Source: Flavobacterium panici (GTDB taxonomy: Bacteria; Bacteroidota; Bacteroidia; Flavobacteriales; Flavobacteriaceae). From it: DNA of 64,000 nucleotides. This document shows, one piece after another, positions 25,537 to 33,304 of this stretch; the first letter of the stretch is position 1, and each line of letters starts with the position of its first letter. The notes beneath the pieces were generated by a model. That model did not search any database, had not been told where the DNA came from, and saw nothing but the letters and a program-made list of their open reading frames with translations. The stretch is from contig NZ_CAIJDE010000032.1 of the NCBI RefSeq assembly GCF_903819335.1, forward strand, positions 124,001-188,000, in the 5' to 3' direction. A program made the translations under genes and the position numbers.

Positions 25537-26885
25537 TCGATATTGTAGTGCTTTAATTTATTGTAAAGCGTTTTTCTGGTAATTTTAAGCAGTTTCGCCG
25601 CTTCCGATTTATTATTCTGTGTTCTGTTCAAAGCTTGGATAATGGCTTCTTTTTCATTATCTGATAAAGAAAAGCTGCCACTAAAACCTGCTTGTTTTTG
25701 AGATTGGAAAAATTCAATTGGCAAAACATCGCTTTCAATAAAATCTCCTTGTGTTAAAAGTGTGGCACGTTTTACGCAGTTTTGTAGTTCACGTAAATTT
25801 CCCGGCCAGTTGTAATTTTGAAAAATAGAAACTACTTCCGGAGAAAATCCAATAATGTCTTTATTCAATTGCTGATTGGCTTTTTCAAGGAAATAATCAG
25901 CAAAAACCATTAAATCTTCGTCGCGATCTTTTAAAGATGGAGACTGAATAGAGAATTCGTTGATTCTATGGTATAAATCTTCTCTAAAATCGCCGTTTTT
26001 TACTGCCTCACGTAAATCTTCGTTTGTAGCGGTAATAATGCGGATATCGACGTTTATTTCTTTATTACTTCCAACAGGTTTAATTTTTCTTTCCTGAAGT
26101 GCACGCAATAACTGAATTTGGTTTTCGTATGAAAGGTTTCCTATTTCGTCCAGAAAAAGAGTTCCGCCGTTTGCTGCTTCAAAATATCCCATTTTGTCGC
26201 TGATTGCTCCGGTGAAAGATCCTTTTAAATGTCCGAAAAATTCGCTTGCTGCCAGTTCTTTCGGAATGGCTCCGCAGTCGACTGCAATAAAATTGTTGTT
26301 TTTTCTATTACTTTGCTGATGGATACTTTTCGCAATAATTTCTTTTCCCGTTCCGCTTTCGCCGATGATTAAAACCGACATATCTGTTGGACTTACCAAT
26401 TGAATATGGTCTAAAAGTTTTTTTGAAGCGACAGAAATTCCGCGTACAAATTCATTTTCGGCAGAAACTGATTTCTTTACCGATTTTTTTTGTTTAACCG
26501 GAGCTTCATTTTCTTCTTCAGTTTCTGAAGTTTTCAATGCATTTGTAATAACCAATAAAACCTCATCTGGATTGAAAGGTTTCGAAATATAATCGGCCGC
26601 GCCGTTTTTAATTGCTTTTACAGCCGTATTTACATCAGAATATCCCGTCATTAAAATCACCGGAATTTCAGGATGTGAATTCTTGATTTCTGACATTAGT
26701 ACAATTCCGTCAGAATCAGGCAAGCGAAGATCTGTCAAAATCAAATCGAAAGATTCATTTTTGATTGCCGATCTGGCTTCTGATGCAGAAAACGCGACGC
26801 TTACTTCGTATTGGTTTTTTACTAGAAATTTCTCTAATAATTTACAAAATGAAATATCATCTTCTATTACTAATATCTTTGACAT
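25533..26885 (-). CDS. Sigma-54-dependent response regulator, NtrC family
   Basis: The 450-residue activator has a receiver (1-120, acceptor Asp52 in LTDLRLPDSDG), a Lys/Ser/Glu linker, an AAA+ domain with Walker A GESGTGKE (175-182), the sigma-54 contact loop GSFTGA (222-227) and Walker B LFLDE, and a Fis-type helix-turn-helix at the C-terminus (NKSEAAKLLKITRKTLYNKL). It should bind enhancer sites and drive sigma-54 polymerase when phosphorylated. Convergent with the hybrid kinase and just downstream of the PepSY array, whose upstream region has a matching sigma-54 promoter. It is the natural activator for it. Confidence 0.95.
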   Translation of the reverse strand: MSKILVIEDDISFCKLLEKFLVKNQYEVSVAFSASEARSAIKNESFDLILTDLRLPDSDGIVLMSEIKNSHPEIPVILMTGYSDVNTAVKAIKNGAADYISKPFNPDEVLLVITNALKTSETEEENEAPVKQKKSVKKSVSAENEFVRGISVASKKLLDHIQLVSPTDMSVLIIGESGTGKEIIAKSIHQQSNRKNNNFIAVDCGAIPKELAASEFFGHLKGSFTGAISDKMGYFEAANGGTLFLDEIGNLSYENQIQLLRALQERKIKPVGSNKEINVDIRIITATNEDLREAVKNGDFREDLYHRINEFSIQSPSLKDRDEDLMVFADYFLEKANQQLNKDIIGFSPEVVSIFQNYNWPGNLRELQNCVKRATLLTQGDFIESDVLPIEFFQSQKQAGFSGSFSLSDNEKEAIIQALNRTQNNKSEAAKLLKITRKTLYNKLKHYNID

Positions 26886-26953
26886 GTGACTGGAGGGACT
26901 TTTTTGCTAAAATAATACTATTAAAGTTATAATTTCTTAAAATTATGCGAAAA

Positions 26954-26984
26954 AAAAAGAGATTGCACAATGCAATCTCTTTTT
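26954..26984 (-). terminator. Terminator of the PepSY-like gene array
   Basis: AAAAAGAGATTGCA and TGCAATCTCTTTTT form a perfect 14-bp stem with a three-base loop. It lies between the last PepSY-like gene and the start of the NtrC-type gene, so the regulator is probably transcribed from its own promoter. Confidence 0.88.
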
Positions 26985-27014
26985 CACCAAAAACATAAAT
27001 CTAATTTCACCTAA

Positions 27015-27311
27015 TTATATCTTCAACCAGTTGCCATTGACATCTGAATACACAGTAGCCTTTTGGTCACCAACCGATATTTCTAATTTGTATTCTTTTT
27101 TATCATTAACATACGCTTTTTCCAGTTTTGCATTTGGATAAGCGGTTTGCAGAGCAGTCTTTACAGCTGCCGGAACAACATCTGTGCTAATTTCAGTATA
27201 TTCTGTTTGTACAGAAACCGTCGTTTTTACTTTATTTGGAGTTATCTCTGCTATTGCAGGAATTGATAAGCATCCTAAAAGAATAGCTGCTGAGATGGCT
27301 AACTTTTTCAT
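27015..27311 (-). CDS. Secreted PepSY-like protein, array member 5 (last)
   Basis: The 98-residue product has a signal peptide (MKKLAISAAILLGCLSIPAIA) and one small PepSY-like domain: VPAAVKTALQTAYPNAKLEKAY then KKEYKLEISVGDQKATVYSDVNG with a final W-L-K-I. Such domains, related to BLIP-like folds, occur in periplasmic proteins that bind or inhibit other proteins; no enzyme residues are seen. It is the fifth and most divergent member of the tandem array and lies before the terminator. It ends WLKI instead of the lysine-pair end of the others. Confidence 0.85.
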   Translation of the reverse strand: MKKLAISAAILLGCLSIPAIAEITPNKVKTTVSVQTEYTEISTDVVPAAVKTALQTAYPNAKLEKAYVNDKKEYKLEISVGDQKATVYSDVNGNWLKI

Positions 27312-27327
27312 ATTGCTCTGTGTTTAA

Positions 27328-27624
27328 TTATTTTTTAATGATATTTCCTGAAGCATCAGTAAAAAAAGTATATTTCTTACCTTCTTTTGAAATTTCAAGT
27401 TTGTACTCGTCTTTAGCATTTTTCCATGCTTTTTCCAGTTTAGAACCTACAAACGATTTTTCAATTGTAGATTTTACAGCTGCCGGTACGGCATCTGGAG
27501 CAACTTCAGTATATTCATCCTGAACGTTTACCGATTTAACTACTGAATTTGATTGTAATGGAGCTGCTGCCTGAAGAGACAAACCTCCTAAAATAATCGC
27601 TGCTGATAAGATTAACTTTTTCAT
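27328..27624 (-). CDS. Secreted PepSY-like protein, array member 4
   Basis: The 98-residue product has a signal peptide (MKKLILSAAIILGGLSLQAAA) and a PepSY-like domain with VPAAVKSTIEKSFVGSKLEKAW, then DEYKLEISKEGKKYTFFTDASG and a final IIKK. It differs from its sisters by lacking the Tyr-Pro pair in the first helix (SFVGS in place of AYPNA/AYPDA). The gap to member 5 is 16 bases. It shares the array promoter and should be exported to the periplasm. Confidence 0.85.
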   Translation of the reverse strand: MKKLILSAAIILGGLSLQAAAPLQSNSVVKSVNVQDEYTEVAPDAVPAAVKSTIEKSFVGSKLEKAWKNAKDEYKLEISKEGKKYTFFTDASGNIIKK

Positions 27625-27646
27625 AATGCTTTAAGATTTAGAGTTA

Positions 27647-27937
27647 TTATTTTTTAAGAATAGTTCCTGCGGCATCAGTATAAACGATTGATTTTTCGCC
27701 TCTTACTGTAACCTCAATTTTATATTCTTTTTTCGAATTCACATAAGCTTTGTCCAATTTTACACCTGGATAAGCTTCATCAAGTGATTTTTTAATCGCA
27801 GCTGGTACAGCGTCGACTTCTTTATAATCATCTTGGTAGTTTATTGTATTTACTGTCGTGGTGGTTAAAACAGTATTTCCTGCTTGCATTGACAGCCCTC
27901 CTAACAGGATTGCTGCCGATAATATTAGCTTTTTCAT
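27647..27937 (-). CDS. Secreted PepSY-like protein, array member 3
   Basis: The 96-residue product has a signal peptide (MKKLILSAAILLGGLSMQAG) almost identical to that of member 4, pointing to a recent duplication. The mature part has VPAAIKKSLDEAYPGVKLDKAYV then KKEYKIEVTVRGEKSIVYTDAAG and the end ILKK. Role as for its sisters: a small periplasmic protein with no catalytic residues visible. The gap to member 4 is 22 bases. Confidence 0.85.
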   Translation of the reverse strand: MKKLILSAAILLGGLSMQAGNTVLTTTTVNTINYQDDYKEVDAVPAAIKKSLDEAYPGVKLDKAYVNSKKEYKIEVTVRGEKSIVYTDAAGTILKK

Positions 27938-27964
27938 AATAATAGTTTTTTTAGGGTTAGTTTT

Positions 27965-28261
27965 TTATTTTTTTACCCAAGATCCATCGGCATTAGCATA
28001 AAGAGAACCTACTTTGTCTCCAACTGTTACTTCTAATTTGTATTGAGAAGCACTGTTTTTGTATGCTTTATTTAGAACTGCGTCCGGATATGCTTTTTTA
28101 AGAGCATCTGTTACCGCTGCCGGTACTTCTGTTAATTTCACTTCAGTATAATCATCTTGAAATGATACTGCTTCTACGATAGTATTTGTAATTGGCGAAG
28201 TTGAAGCAAATGATGTTAAACCTCCCAAAACGATTGCGGCTGATAAAAATAAATTTTTCAT
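27965..28261 (-). CDS. Secreted PepSY-like protein, array member 2
   Basis: The 98-residue product shares its first 27 residues nearly exactly with member 1 (signal peptide MKNLFLSAAIVLGGLTSFAS, then TSPITN). The mature part has VPAAVTDALKKAYPDAVLNKAY and SQYKLEVTVGDKVGSLYANADG with the end WVKK. Members 1 and 2 form a sister pair distinct from 3 and 4. The gap to member 3 is 27 bases. Confidence 0.85.
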   Translation of the reverse strand: MKNLFLSAAIVLGGLTSFASTSPITNTIVEAVSFQDDYTEVKLTEVPAAVTDALKKAYPDAVLNKAYKNSASQYKLEVTVGDKVGSLYANADGSWVKK

Positions 28262-28330
28262 GATAATTATTTTTTAATATTCGTAATTTAATCTTAGTAT
28301 TTTTAATTTGGATTTTCACGGTACACGGGA

Positions 28331-28627
28331 TTATTTTTTAATCCAGGTTCCGTCAGCATTAGCAAAAAGATTTCCTACTTTGTCGCCCACTGTTACATCC
28401 AATTTATATTCTGACTTTTCATTTTTGTAAGCTTTAGTAATTACTGCGTCAGGATAAGCTTTTTTCAAAGCTTCAGTAATTGGAGCTGGTAATTCTTCTA
28501 ATTTAATTTCAACATAGTCGTCTGCAACTGAAACAACTTTTACAATAGAATTCGTTATTGGAGAAGTTGAAGCAAATGATGTTAAACCTCCTAAAACGAT
28601 CGCGGCTGATAAGAATAAATTTTTCAT
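28331..28627 (-). CDS. Secreted PepSY-like protein, array member 1 (promoter-proximal)
   Basis: The 98-residue product has signal peptide MKNLFLSAAIVLGGLTSFAS and mature words LPAPITEALKKAYPDAVITKAY and SEYKLDVTVGDKVGNLFANADG, ending WIKK. It is the first gene after the sigma-54 promoter at 28743-28758, with a leader of about 100 bases. The 69-base gap to member 2 is the longest inside the array; I see no terminator in it, so one transcript can cover all five genes. Confidence 0.85.
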   Translation of the reverse strand: MKNLFLSAAIVLGGLTSFASTSPITNSIVKVVSVADDYVEIKLEELPAPITEALKKAYPDAVITKAYKNEKSEYKLDVTVGDKVGNLFANADGTWIKK

Positions 28628-28742
28628 AATGTGTATATTTTAAATAGTTAATAGTTTGTTTACACTTTAGATAAAGAAACTATTGTGCCGAAAACCAAAT
28701 AGCAACCTTAAAACCTGCTTAAAGTCTATAAATAAAGGAATT

Positions 28743-28758
28743 GCTTAAAATGTGCCAA
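28743..28758 (-). promoter_or_regulatory. Sigma-54 (-24/-12) promoter of the PepSY-like array
   Basis: On the minus strand the sequence reads TTGGCACATTTTAAGC. It keeps the -24 core TGGCAC, and the GG and GC doublets have the required 10-base spacing; only the two bases before GC (AA for TT) depart from consensus. The expected start of transcription is near 28731, about 100 bases before the first gene. A sigma-54-type activator gene lies at the other end of the array. Confidence 0.8.
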
Positions 28759-28775
28759 AAATTCAAATAGTGTAA

Positions 28776-28831
28776 AAGTGTATACTTTAAGGCAGAAGTG
28801 TGTAAAAAGTATACACTTTTTGTGTATACTT
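28776..28831 (-). promoter_or_regulatory. Three GTATAC-centred sites, candidate enhancer for the NtrC-type regulator
   Basis: AAGTGTATACTT at 28776-28787, AAGTATACACTT at 28807-28818 and TGTGTATACTT at 28821-28831 share the palindromic core GTATAC with an AAGT/ACTT frame. They begin about 20 bases beyond the -24 box, at roughly -45 to -100 from the expected start, a usual range for enhancer sites of sigma-54 activators. Confidence 0.65.
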
Positions 28832-28851
28832 CGCTATTTATCTTTTTGTTT

Positions 28852-28955
28852 AAGCTGGACTGAAGTCCAGCTCTACAATATAATTTGTTCCTTCGGAACT
28901 TTTGAAAGAGCCTTCGGCTCGAACTATATTGTAGAGCCGGACTTCAGTCCGGTTT
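28852..28955. repeat. Palindromic element A1 (GGACTGAAGTCC family)
   Basis: Left arm AAGCTGGACTGAAGTCCAGC with CTCTACAATATA; right arm TATATTGTAGAG with CCGGACTTCAGTCCGG. Each arm has its own inner palindrome, and the centre holds the mini-hairpins TTCCTTCGGAA and GAGCCTTCGGCTC. A diverged copy lies at 29109-29210. Between the copies (28956-29108) I see no gene. Confidence 0.85.
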
Positions 28956-29108
28956 AATAGATGAAATTTCTAAAAATAAAAGGCCATCGATTGAGGGCTT
29001 TAAATTATTCCGGGCTATTCATTTTGAAAAACACAATGCAAATACATTAATATTTTTTTTTCTACCAATCAAATATTCTTATGCAATAACAAATAACATC
29101 CTTTTGCT

Positions 29109-29210
29109 TAAACTGGACTGAAGTTCAGCTCTACAAAATAATTTGTTCCTTCGGAAGTTTTAATGAGCCTTCGGCTTGAAGTATTATTTGGCGGATTTTA
29201 ATCCGGTTTA
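29109..29210. repeat. Palindromic element A2, diverged copy of A1
   Basis: The order of parts is the same as in 28852-28955: AACTGGACTGAAGTTCAGCT, CTACAAAATAATTTG, TTCCTTCGGAA, GAGCCTTCGGCTT, then GGATTTTAATCCGGTT. Several bases differ, mainly in the right arm, so this copy is older or partly decayed. Confidence 0.8.
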
Positions 29211-29230
29211 ATGTATGGATATAAAAAACA

Positions 29231-29260
29231 AACCCGACAGGTTTAAAAAACTGTCGGGTT
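29231..29260 (-). terminator. Second terminator-like hairpin behind accC
   Basis: AACCCGACAG and CTGTCGGGTT are perfect 10-bp arms with a ten-base loop. It follows the stronger hairpin at 29274-29305 on the minus strand and may act as a back-up. Confidence 0.65.
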
Positions 29261-29273
29261 GAAATTTGATTAT

Positions 29274-29305
29274 AAAAAAGCTGTCGATTTTTCGACAGCT
29301 TTTTT
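29274..29305 (-). terminator. Terminator of the fabH-accB-accC transcript
   Basis: AAAAAAGCTGTCGA and TCGACAGCTTTTTT form a 14-bp stem with a four-base loop just after the accC stop codon, giving a T run on the minus strand. Confidence 0.88.
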
Positions 29306-29310
29306 ATTTA

Positions 29311-30660
29311 TTATTCCTCAATGGGTTTCATTTTGAAAGTATCCATAAAGGCAGTTGTATAATCTCCTGCAATATATTTTGGATCATCCATTAATTGTCT
29401 GTGGAAAGGGATTGTAGTTTTCACACCTTCAATTACAAATTCGTCAAGAGCTCTGCGCATTTTGCTGATTGCTTCTTCACGAGACTGCGCTGTTGTAATT
29501 AACTTAGCAATCATTGAATCATAATTTGGCGGAATGCTATATCCTGAGTAAACGTGAGTATCTAAACGAACTCCGTGTCCTCCTGGCATATGAAGCGTAG
29601 TAATTTTTCCCGGTGAAGGACGAAAATCGTTATAAGGATCTTCAGCATTAATACGACATTCGATAGCGTGTAATTCTGGTAAGTAATTTTTTCCTGAAAT
29701 AGGAATTCCGGCAGCAACCATAATTTGCTCACGAATTAAATCGTAATCAATTACTTGTTCAGTAATTGGGTGCTCAACCTGAATACGAGTATTCATTTCC
29801 ATGAAATAGAAGTTTCTGTGTTTGTCTACAAGAAATTCTACAGTTCCAGCTCCTTCGTATTTAATGAATTCAGCAGCTTTTACAGCAGCTTCTCCCATTC
29901 TTGTACGCAAGTCATCTGTCATGAAAGGCGAAGGTGTTTCTTCAGTAAGTTTTTGGTGGCGACGCTGTACAGAGCAATCTCTTTCAGAAAGGTGACACGC
30001 TTTTCCGTAAGAATCTCCAACAACCTGAATTTCGATATGACGTGGTTCTTCAATAAGTTTCTCCATGTACATTCCGTCATTTCCAAAAGCGGCAGCAGCT
30101 TCCTGACGTGCGCTTTCCCAAGCTTTTAAAAGCTCATCTTCTTTCCAGATTGCACGCATTCCTTTTCCACCACCACCAGCAGTAGCTTTCATCATAACTG
30201 GGTAACCAATTTCAGCTGCTGTTTTTTGTGCATGTTCAAAAGATTCTAACAATCCGTCTGAACCTGGCACACAAGGAACTCCTGCAGCTTTCATTGTAGC
30301 TTTTGCAGAAGCTTTATCTCCCATTCTGTCGATCATTTCAGGAGCCGCACCAATAAATTTGATTCCGTGCTCTTGACAAATTTTTGAGAATTTAGCATTC
30401 TCAGAAAGGAAACCGTATCCTGGGTGTATTGCGTCTGCATTTGTAATTTCTGCAGCAGCAATAATATTTGACATTTTTAAATACGATAAGTTACTTGGAG
30501 GAGGTCCAATACAAACCGCTTCGTCAGCAAATTTAACATGTAGACTTTCTGCATCGGCTGTAGAGTAAACTGCTACAGTTTTGATTCCCATTTCTTTACA
30601 TGTACGAATTACACGAAGTGCAATTTCTCCTCTATTCGCAATTAATATTTTTTTAAACAT
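29311..30660 (-). CDS. accC: Acetyl-CoA carboxylase, biotin carboxylase subunit
   Basis: AccC uses ATP and bicarbonate to carboxylate biotin on AccB, the first half-reaction of malonyl-CoA synthesis. The 449-residue protein begins [20 protein letters not shown], has the ATP-grasp glycine loop [12 protein letters not shown] near residues 159-170, the carboxylase signature [17 protein letters not shown], and [14 protein letters not shown]. Length and start are typical. It follows accB in the usual order with a 109-base gap of repeats. Confidence 0.97.
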   Translation of the reverse strand: MFKKILIANRGEIALRVIRTCKEMGIKTVAVYSTADAESLHVKFADEAVCIGPPPSNLSYLKMSNIIAAAEITNADAIHPGYGFLSENAKFSKICQEHGIKFIGAAPEMIDRMGDKASAKATMKAAGVPCVPGSDGLLESFEHAQKTAAEIGYPVMMKATAGGGGKGMRAIWKEDELLKAWESARQEAAAAFGNDGMYMEKLIEEPRHIEIQVVGDSYGKACHLSERDCSVQRRHQKLTEETPSPFMTDDLRTRMGEAAVKAAEFIKYEGAGTVEFLVDKHRNFYFMEMNTRIQVEHPITEQVIDYDLIREQIMVAAGIPISGKNYLPELHAIECRINAEDPYNDFRPSPGKITTLHMPGGHGVRLDTHVYSGYSIPPNYDSMIAKLITTAQSREEAISKMRRALDEFVIEGVKTTIPFHRQLMDDPKYIAGDYTTAFMDTFKMKPIEE

Positions 30661-30663
30661 CTT

Positions 30664-30766
30664 ATTTTAATTAGATAATTAGACAATTTGATAATTAGAT
30701 AATTTTAGATGGTTAACAAAATTTTCTTTCGAATCCTTCTAAAATCTAAAATCTAAAATCTAAATT
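30664..30766. repeat. Low-complexity TTAGATAATTAG / AAAATCTAAAATCT patch
   Basis: The accB-accC gap holds several TTAGATAATTAG-like words on the left and three AAAATCTA-like units on the right. They are partly complementary, so a weak stem can form. The same words appear at 3367-3391 and 10457-10490. Confidence 0.5.
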
Positions 30767-30769
30767 TAT

Positions 30770-31258
30770 TTATGATGGATCTACTAAGAATAAAGGTTGA
30801 TCAAATTCAACTGGTGACATATCGTCAACAAGAATTTTTACAATTTTACCTGAAACTTCTGATTCGATTTCGTTGAATAATTTCATTGCTTCAATTACAC
30901 AAAGAACATCACCTTTTGCGATAGTGCTTCCTACTTCTGTGAAAACTGGTTTATCTGGAGATGGTTTTCTATAGAATGTTCCAATGATTGGAGATTTTAT
31001 AGTAACATATTTAGAATCTGCAGCAGCAGGCGCCTGAGTTTCAGCAGCAGTATTTACAACTATTGGAGCTGTAACTTGCGGTGTAGCTTGCGGCAATGCA
31101 GCCTGAGCTGGTAATTGCTGTACATAAGTAGTCTCAGTAACATTTCCTTCTAAAGTTGTTCTAATAGTGATTTTTACATCATCCATTTCTAACTTAACTT
31201 CTGCAACTCCCGAATTTGCTACAAATTTGATTAGGTTTTGAATTTCTTTTAAATCCAT
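30770..31258 (-). CDS. accB: Acetyl-CoA carboxylase biotin carboxyl carrier protein
   Basis: AccB carries biotin between the carboxylase and transferase sites. The 162-residue protein has an N-terminal helical region (MDLKEIQNLIKFVANSGVAE), an Ala/Pro/Gln-rich linker (about 45-85) and a C-terminal biotinyl domain with the biotinylation site VIEAMKLFNEIE (Lys near residue 128) and the thumb-like KSPIIGTFYRKPSPDKP. It lies 23 bases after fabH and is followed by accC. Confidence 0.96.
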   Translation of the reverse strand: MDLKEIQNLIKFVANSGVAEVKLEMDDVKITIRTTLEGNVTETTYVQQLPAQAALPQATPQVTAPIVVNTAAETQAPAAADSKYVTIKSPIIGTFYRKPSPDKPVFTEVGSTIAKGDVLCVIEAMKLFNEIESEVSGKIVKILVDDMSPVEFDQPLFLVDPS

Positions 31259-31281
31259 AATGATTCGTTTTTAGTTTTAAT

Positions 31282-32280
31282 TTATTTTTTATCGTAAGCC
31301 CATTTTAAGTAAATAGATCCCCATGTGAATCCACCACCAAATGCAGCAAAAATAACATTATCTCCTTTTTTAAGCTTATCTTCAAAGTCAGCTAATACTA
31401 ATGGTAAAGTTCCAGAAGTAGTATTTCCATATCTTTCGATATTAACTAATACTTTAGAATCTTCTAACTCTAATCTTCCGGCTGTAGCATCAATAATACG
31501 CTTATTAGCCTGATGCGGCACTAACCAGTCAACATCCTGATTTGTTAAATTATTTCTTTTCAGAATCAATTCGCTTGCATCGGCCATATTAGTAACAGCA
31601 AATTTGAAAACTGTTTTTCCGTCTTGCATAATATTGTGCTGTCTGTTTTTTACAGTTTCTTCGCTTGGCGGAATCAAAGAACCTCCGGCAGGAATTTTAA
31701 GAAAATCGCGTCCTACACCATCACTTCTTAAATATTCATCCTGTAAACCTAAACCTTCATAATTTGGTTCAAACAATACTGCTCCAGCTCCATCACCAAA
31801 AATAATACAAGTTGCCCTGTCTGTATAATCTACAATTGATGACATTTTATCGGCACCAATTAATAATACTTTTTTATATCTTCCAGATTGTACATAAGCC
31901 GCAGCAGTAGACATTCCGTATAAGAAACTTGAACAAGCTGCCTGCAAATCGTATGCGAATGCGTTTGTAGCTCCAATGTGTGTTGCAACATAAACTCCTG
32001 TAGAAGCCACCATCATATCTGGTGTTGCAGTTGCCATTATAACCATATCAATTTCTAAAGGATCAATATTAGCTTTTGCTATTAAATCCTTTGCTGCTTG
32101 TATGGCAAGGTACGACGTTCCTTTATCAGCATCTTTAAGAATTCTTCTTTCTTTAATTCCTGTACGAGTGGTAATCCATTCGTCATTGGTATCTACCATT
32201 GTTTCCAATACTTTGTTAGAAAGCACAAAGTCTGGAACGTAGCCTCCAACAGCGGTAATTGCGGCTGTGATTGTATTCAT
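31282..32280 (-). CDS. fabH: 3-oxoacyl-ACP synthase III
   Basis: FabH condenses acetyl-CoA or a branched primer with malonyl-ACP to begin fatty acid synthesis. The 332-residue protein has the catalytic Cys in LQAACSSFLYGM, the His in LVPHQANKRII, the Asn in ERYGNTTSGT, and the N-terminal DEWITTRTGIKERRI. It is the first gene after the terminator behind rpmF and should be transcribed with accB and accC. Confidence 0.96.
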   Translation of the reverse strand: MNTITAAITAVGGYVPDFVLSNKVLETMVDTNDEWITTRTGIKERRILKDADKGTSYLAIQAAKDLIAKANIDPLEIDMVIMATATPDMMVASTGVYVATHIGATNAFAYDLQAACSSFLYGMSTAAAYVQSGRYKKVLLIGADKMSSIVDYTDRATCIIFGDGAGAVLFEPNYEGLGLQDEYLRSDGVGRDFLKIPAGGSLIPPSEETVKNRQHNIMQDGKTVFKFAVTNMADASELILKRNNLTNQDVDWLVPHQANKRIIDATAGRLELEDSKVLVNIERYGNTTSGTLPLVLADFEDKLKKGDNVIFAAFGGGFTWGSIYLKWAYDKK

Positions 32281-32401
32281 TATATTCTATTATTTCCTTT
32301 CAAATATTATTATTTGAAAAATTTTTAAAAGACTTGAAAATTACAAAAAAAAACGAAGCGAATTTGCCTGTATTTTCTTAAAAAACGAAAATTATAACCA
32401 A

Positions 32402-32429
32402 CAAAAAAAACTCTCACTATGTGAGAGTT
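32402..32429 (-). terminator. Terminator between rpmF and fabH
   Basis: On the minus strand AACTCTCAC and GTGAGAGTT form a perfect stem with a three-base loop, followed by eight T residues. It would stop or attenuate the pdxA-yceD-rpmF transcript before fabH. Confidence 0.8.
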
Positions 32430-32452
32430 CCAGTATAATTTACAAAAACGTA

Positions 32453-32647
32453 TTAAGCAACCGCTTCAGATTTATCGATAACAACTTGCCCTCTGTAGTA
32501 CATTTTACCTTCATGCCAGTAAGCTCTGTGGTATAAATGTGCCTCACCTGTAATAGGACATGTAGCGATTTGAGCTACAGTAGCTTTATAATGTGTTCTT
32601 CTCTTATCTCTTCTTGTTTTCGAGGTTTTTCTCTTAGGATGTGCCAT
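32453..32647 (-). CDS. rpmF: 50S ribosomal protein L32
   Basis: The 64-residue protein begins [20 protein letters not shown], the family signature. The zinc-ribbon cysteines are mostly lost: only one Cys remains ([16 protein letters not shown]), so this is a zinc-free (C-minus) form. It follows yceD after nine bases, the classical neighbourhood. Confidence 0.96.
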
Positions 32648-32656
32648 TTTACTATA

Positions 32657-33199
32657 TTATTTATCCGTTAATAGTTTCTTTAATTTTTCCCAACGCGGGT
32701 CAATATCTTCTTCTTTATTACTCTCTTCCTTCTGTTCTTTTACGCTTAATTCATTCAATTTTGTTAAAGCTTCGGTTTGTAATGTACCGTCTTTAACGCC
32801 AGGATGAATTCTTTTTTGGGGCACCGAAAGTGCAATCATTTCATAAATGTATTGTGACACATCTAATTCATGTTCTCCATGTGGCAAAATCAACAATTCT
32901 TCATTATCATTATTGAACTCATCTCCAAAACGAACAATTAACTTCATTTTCCCTTTAATAGGTAAATCAAAATCTTCGCCGGTTAAATCACAAGGCACAT
33001 TTACTGTCCCTTTGTGTTTGAATTCTAACTCTAACATGTTGCTTTTCTTATCGAAAACCAAATTCACTTTAATATCTGAACTTTGAAACTCTTCATAGTC
33101 AAAGTCCTTAAAGAACGTGTTATTTATTTGATACTCAAAATGGTGTTTTCCCAGCTTTAACCCTATAAAAGGAATTAAAAATTCTTTTGATTTGCTCAT
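32657..33199 (-). CDS. YceD/DUF177 family protein (23S rRNA accumulation)
   Basis: The 180-residue protein has the DUF177 core: an early LVFDKKSNMLELEFKHKGTVNVPCDLTGEDFDLPI block with the conserved G-x-x-x-x-P-C-x-x-x-x-E-x-F pattern, then EELLILPHGEHELDVSQYIYEMIALSVP. In other bacteria the family is needed for normal 23S rRNA levels and sits before rpmF, as here. The C-terminal tail is Lys/Glu-rich and ends in DPRWEKLKKLL, typical for the family. Confidence 0.9.
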   Translation of the reverse strand: MSKSKEFLIPFIGLKLGKHHFEYQINNTFFKDFDYEEFQSSDIKVNLVFDKKSNMLELEFKHKGTVNVPCDLTGEDFDLPIKGKMKLIVRFGDEFNNDNEELLILPHGEHELDVSQYIYEMIALSVPQKRIHPGVKDGTLQTEALTKLNELSVKEQKEESNKEEDIDPRWEKLKKLLTDK

Positions 33200-33304
33200 T
33201 TCAACATCAATTTGTTTAATTCAAATACAAAACTACATATCTGAATTGGGGTGCAAAGATATAAAATTATTATAAATCTAATAATCTTATTCACCTTTTT
33301 TTGT

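Noticed and set aside
28658..28700. Second sigma-54-like word CGGCAC on the minus strand near 28690
   Set aside because: The doublet 10 bases downstream is TC and not GC, so the -12 element is missing; 28743-28758 is much better.
28852..29210. Possible CRISPR array made of the two palindromic copies
   Set aside because: Only two diverged copies of about 100 bases each, without short equal repeats or spacers; no cas genes.
29755..30129. 124-codon frame opposite accC
   Set aside because: It lies wholly within the conserved accC gene and has the Phe/Ser-rich composition of an antisense frame.
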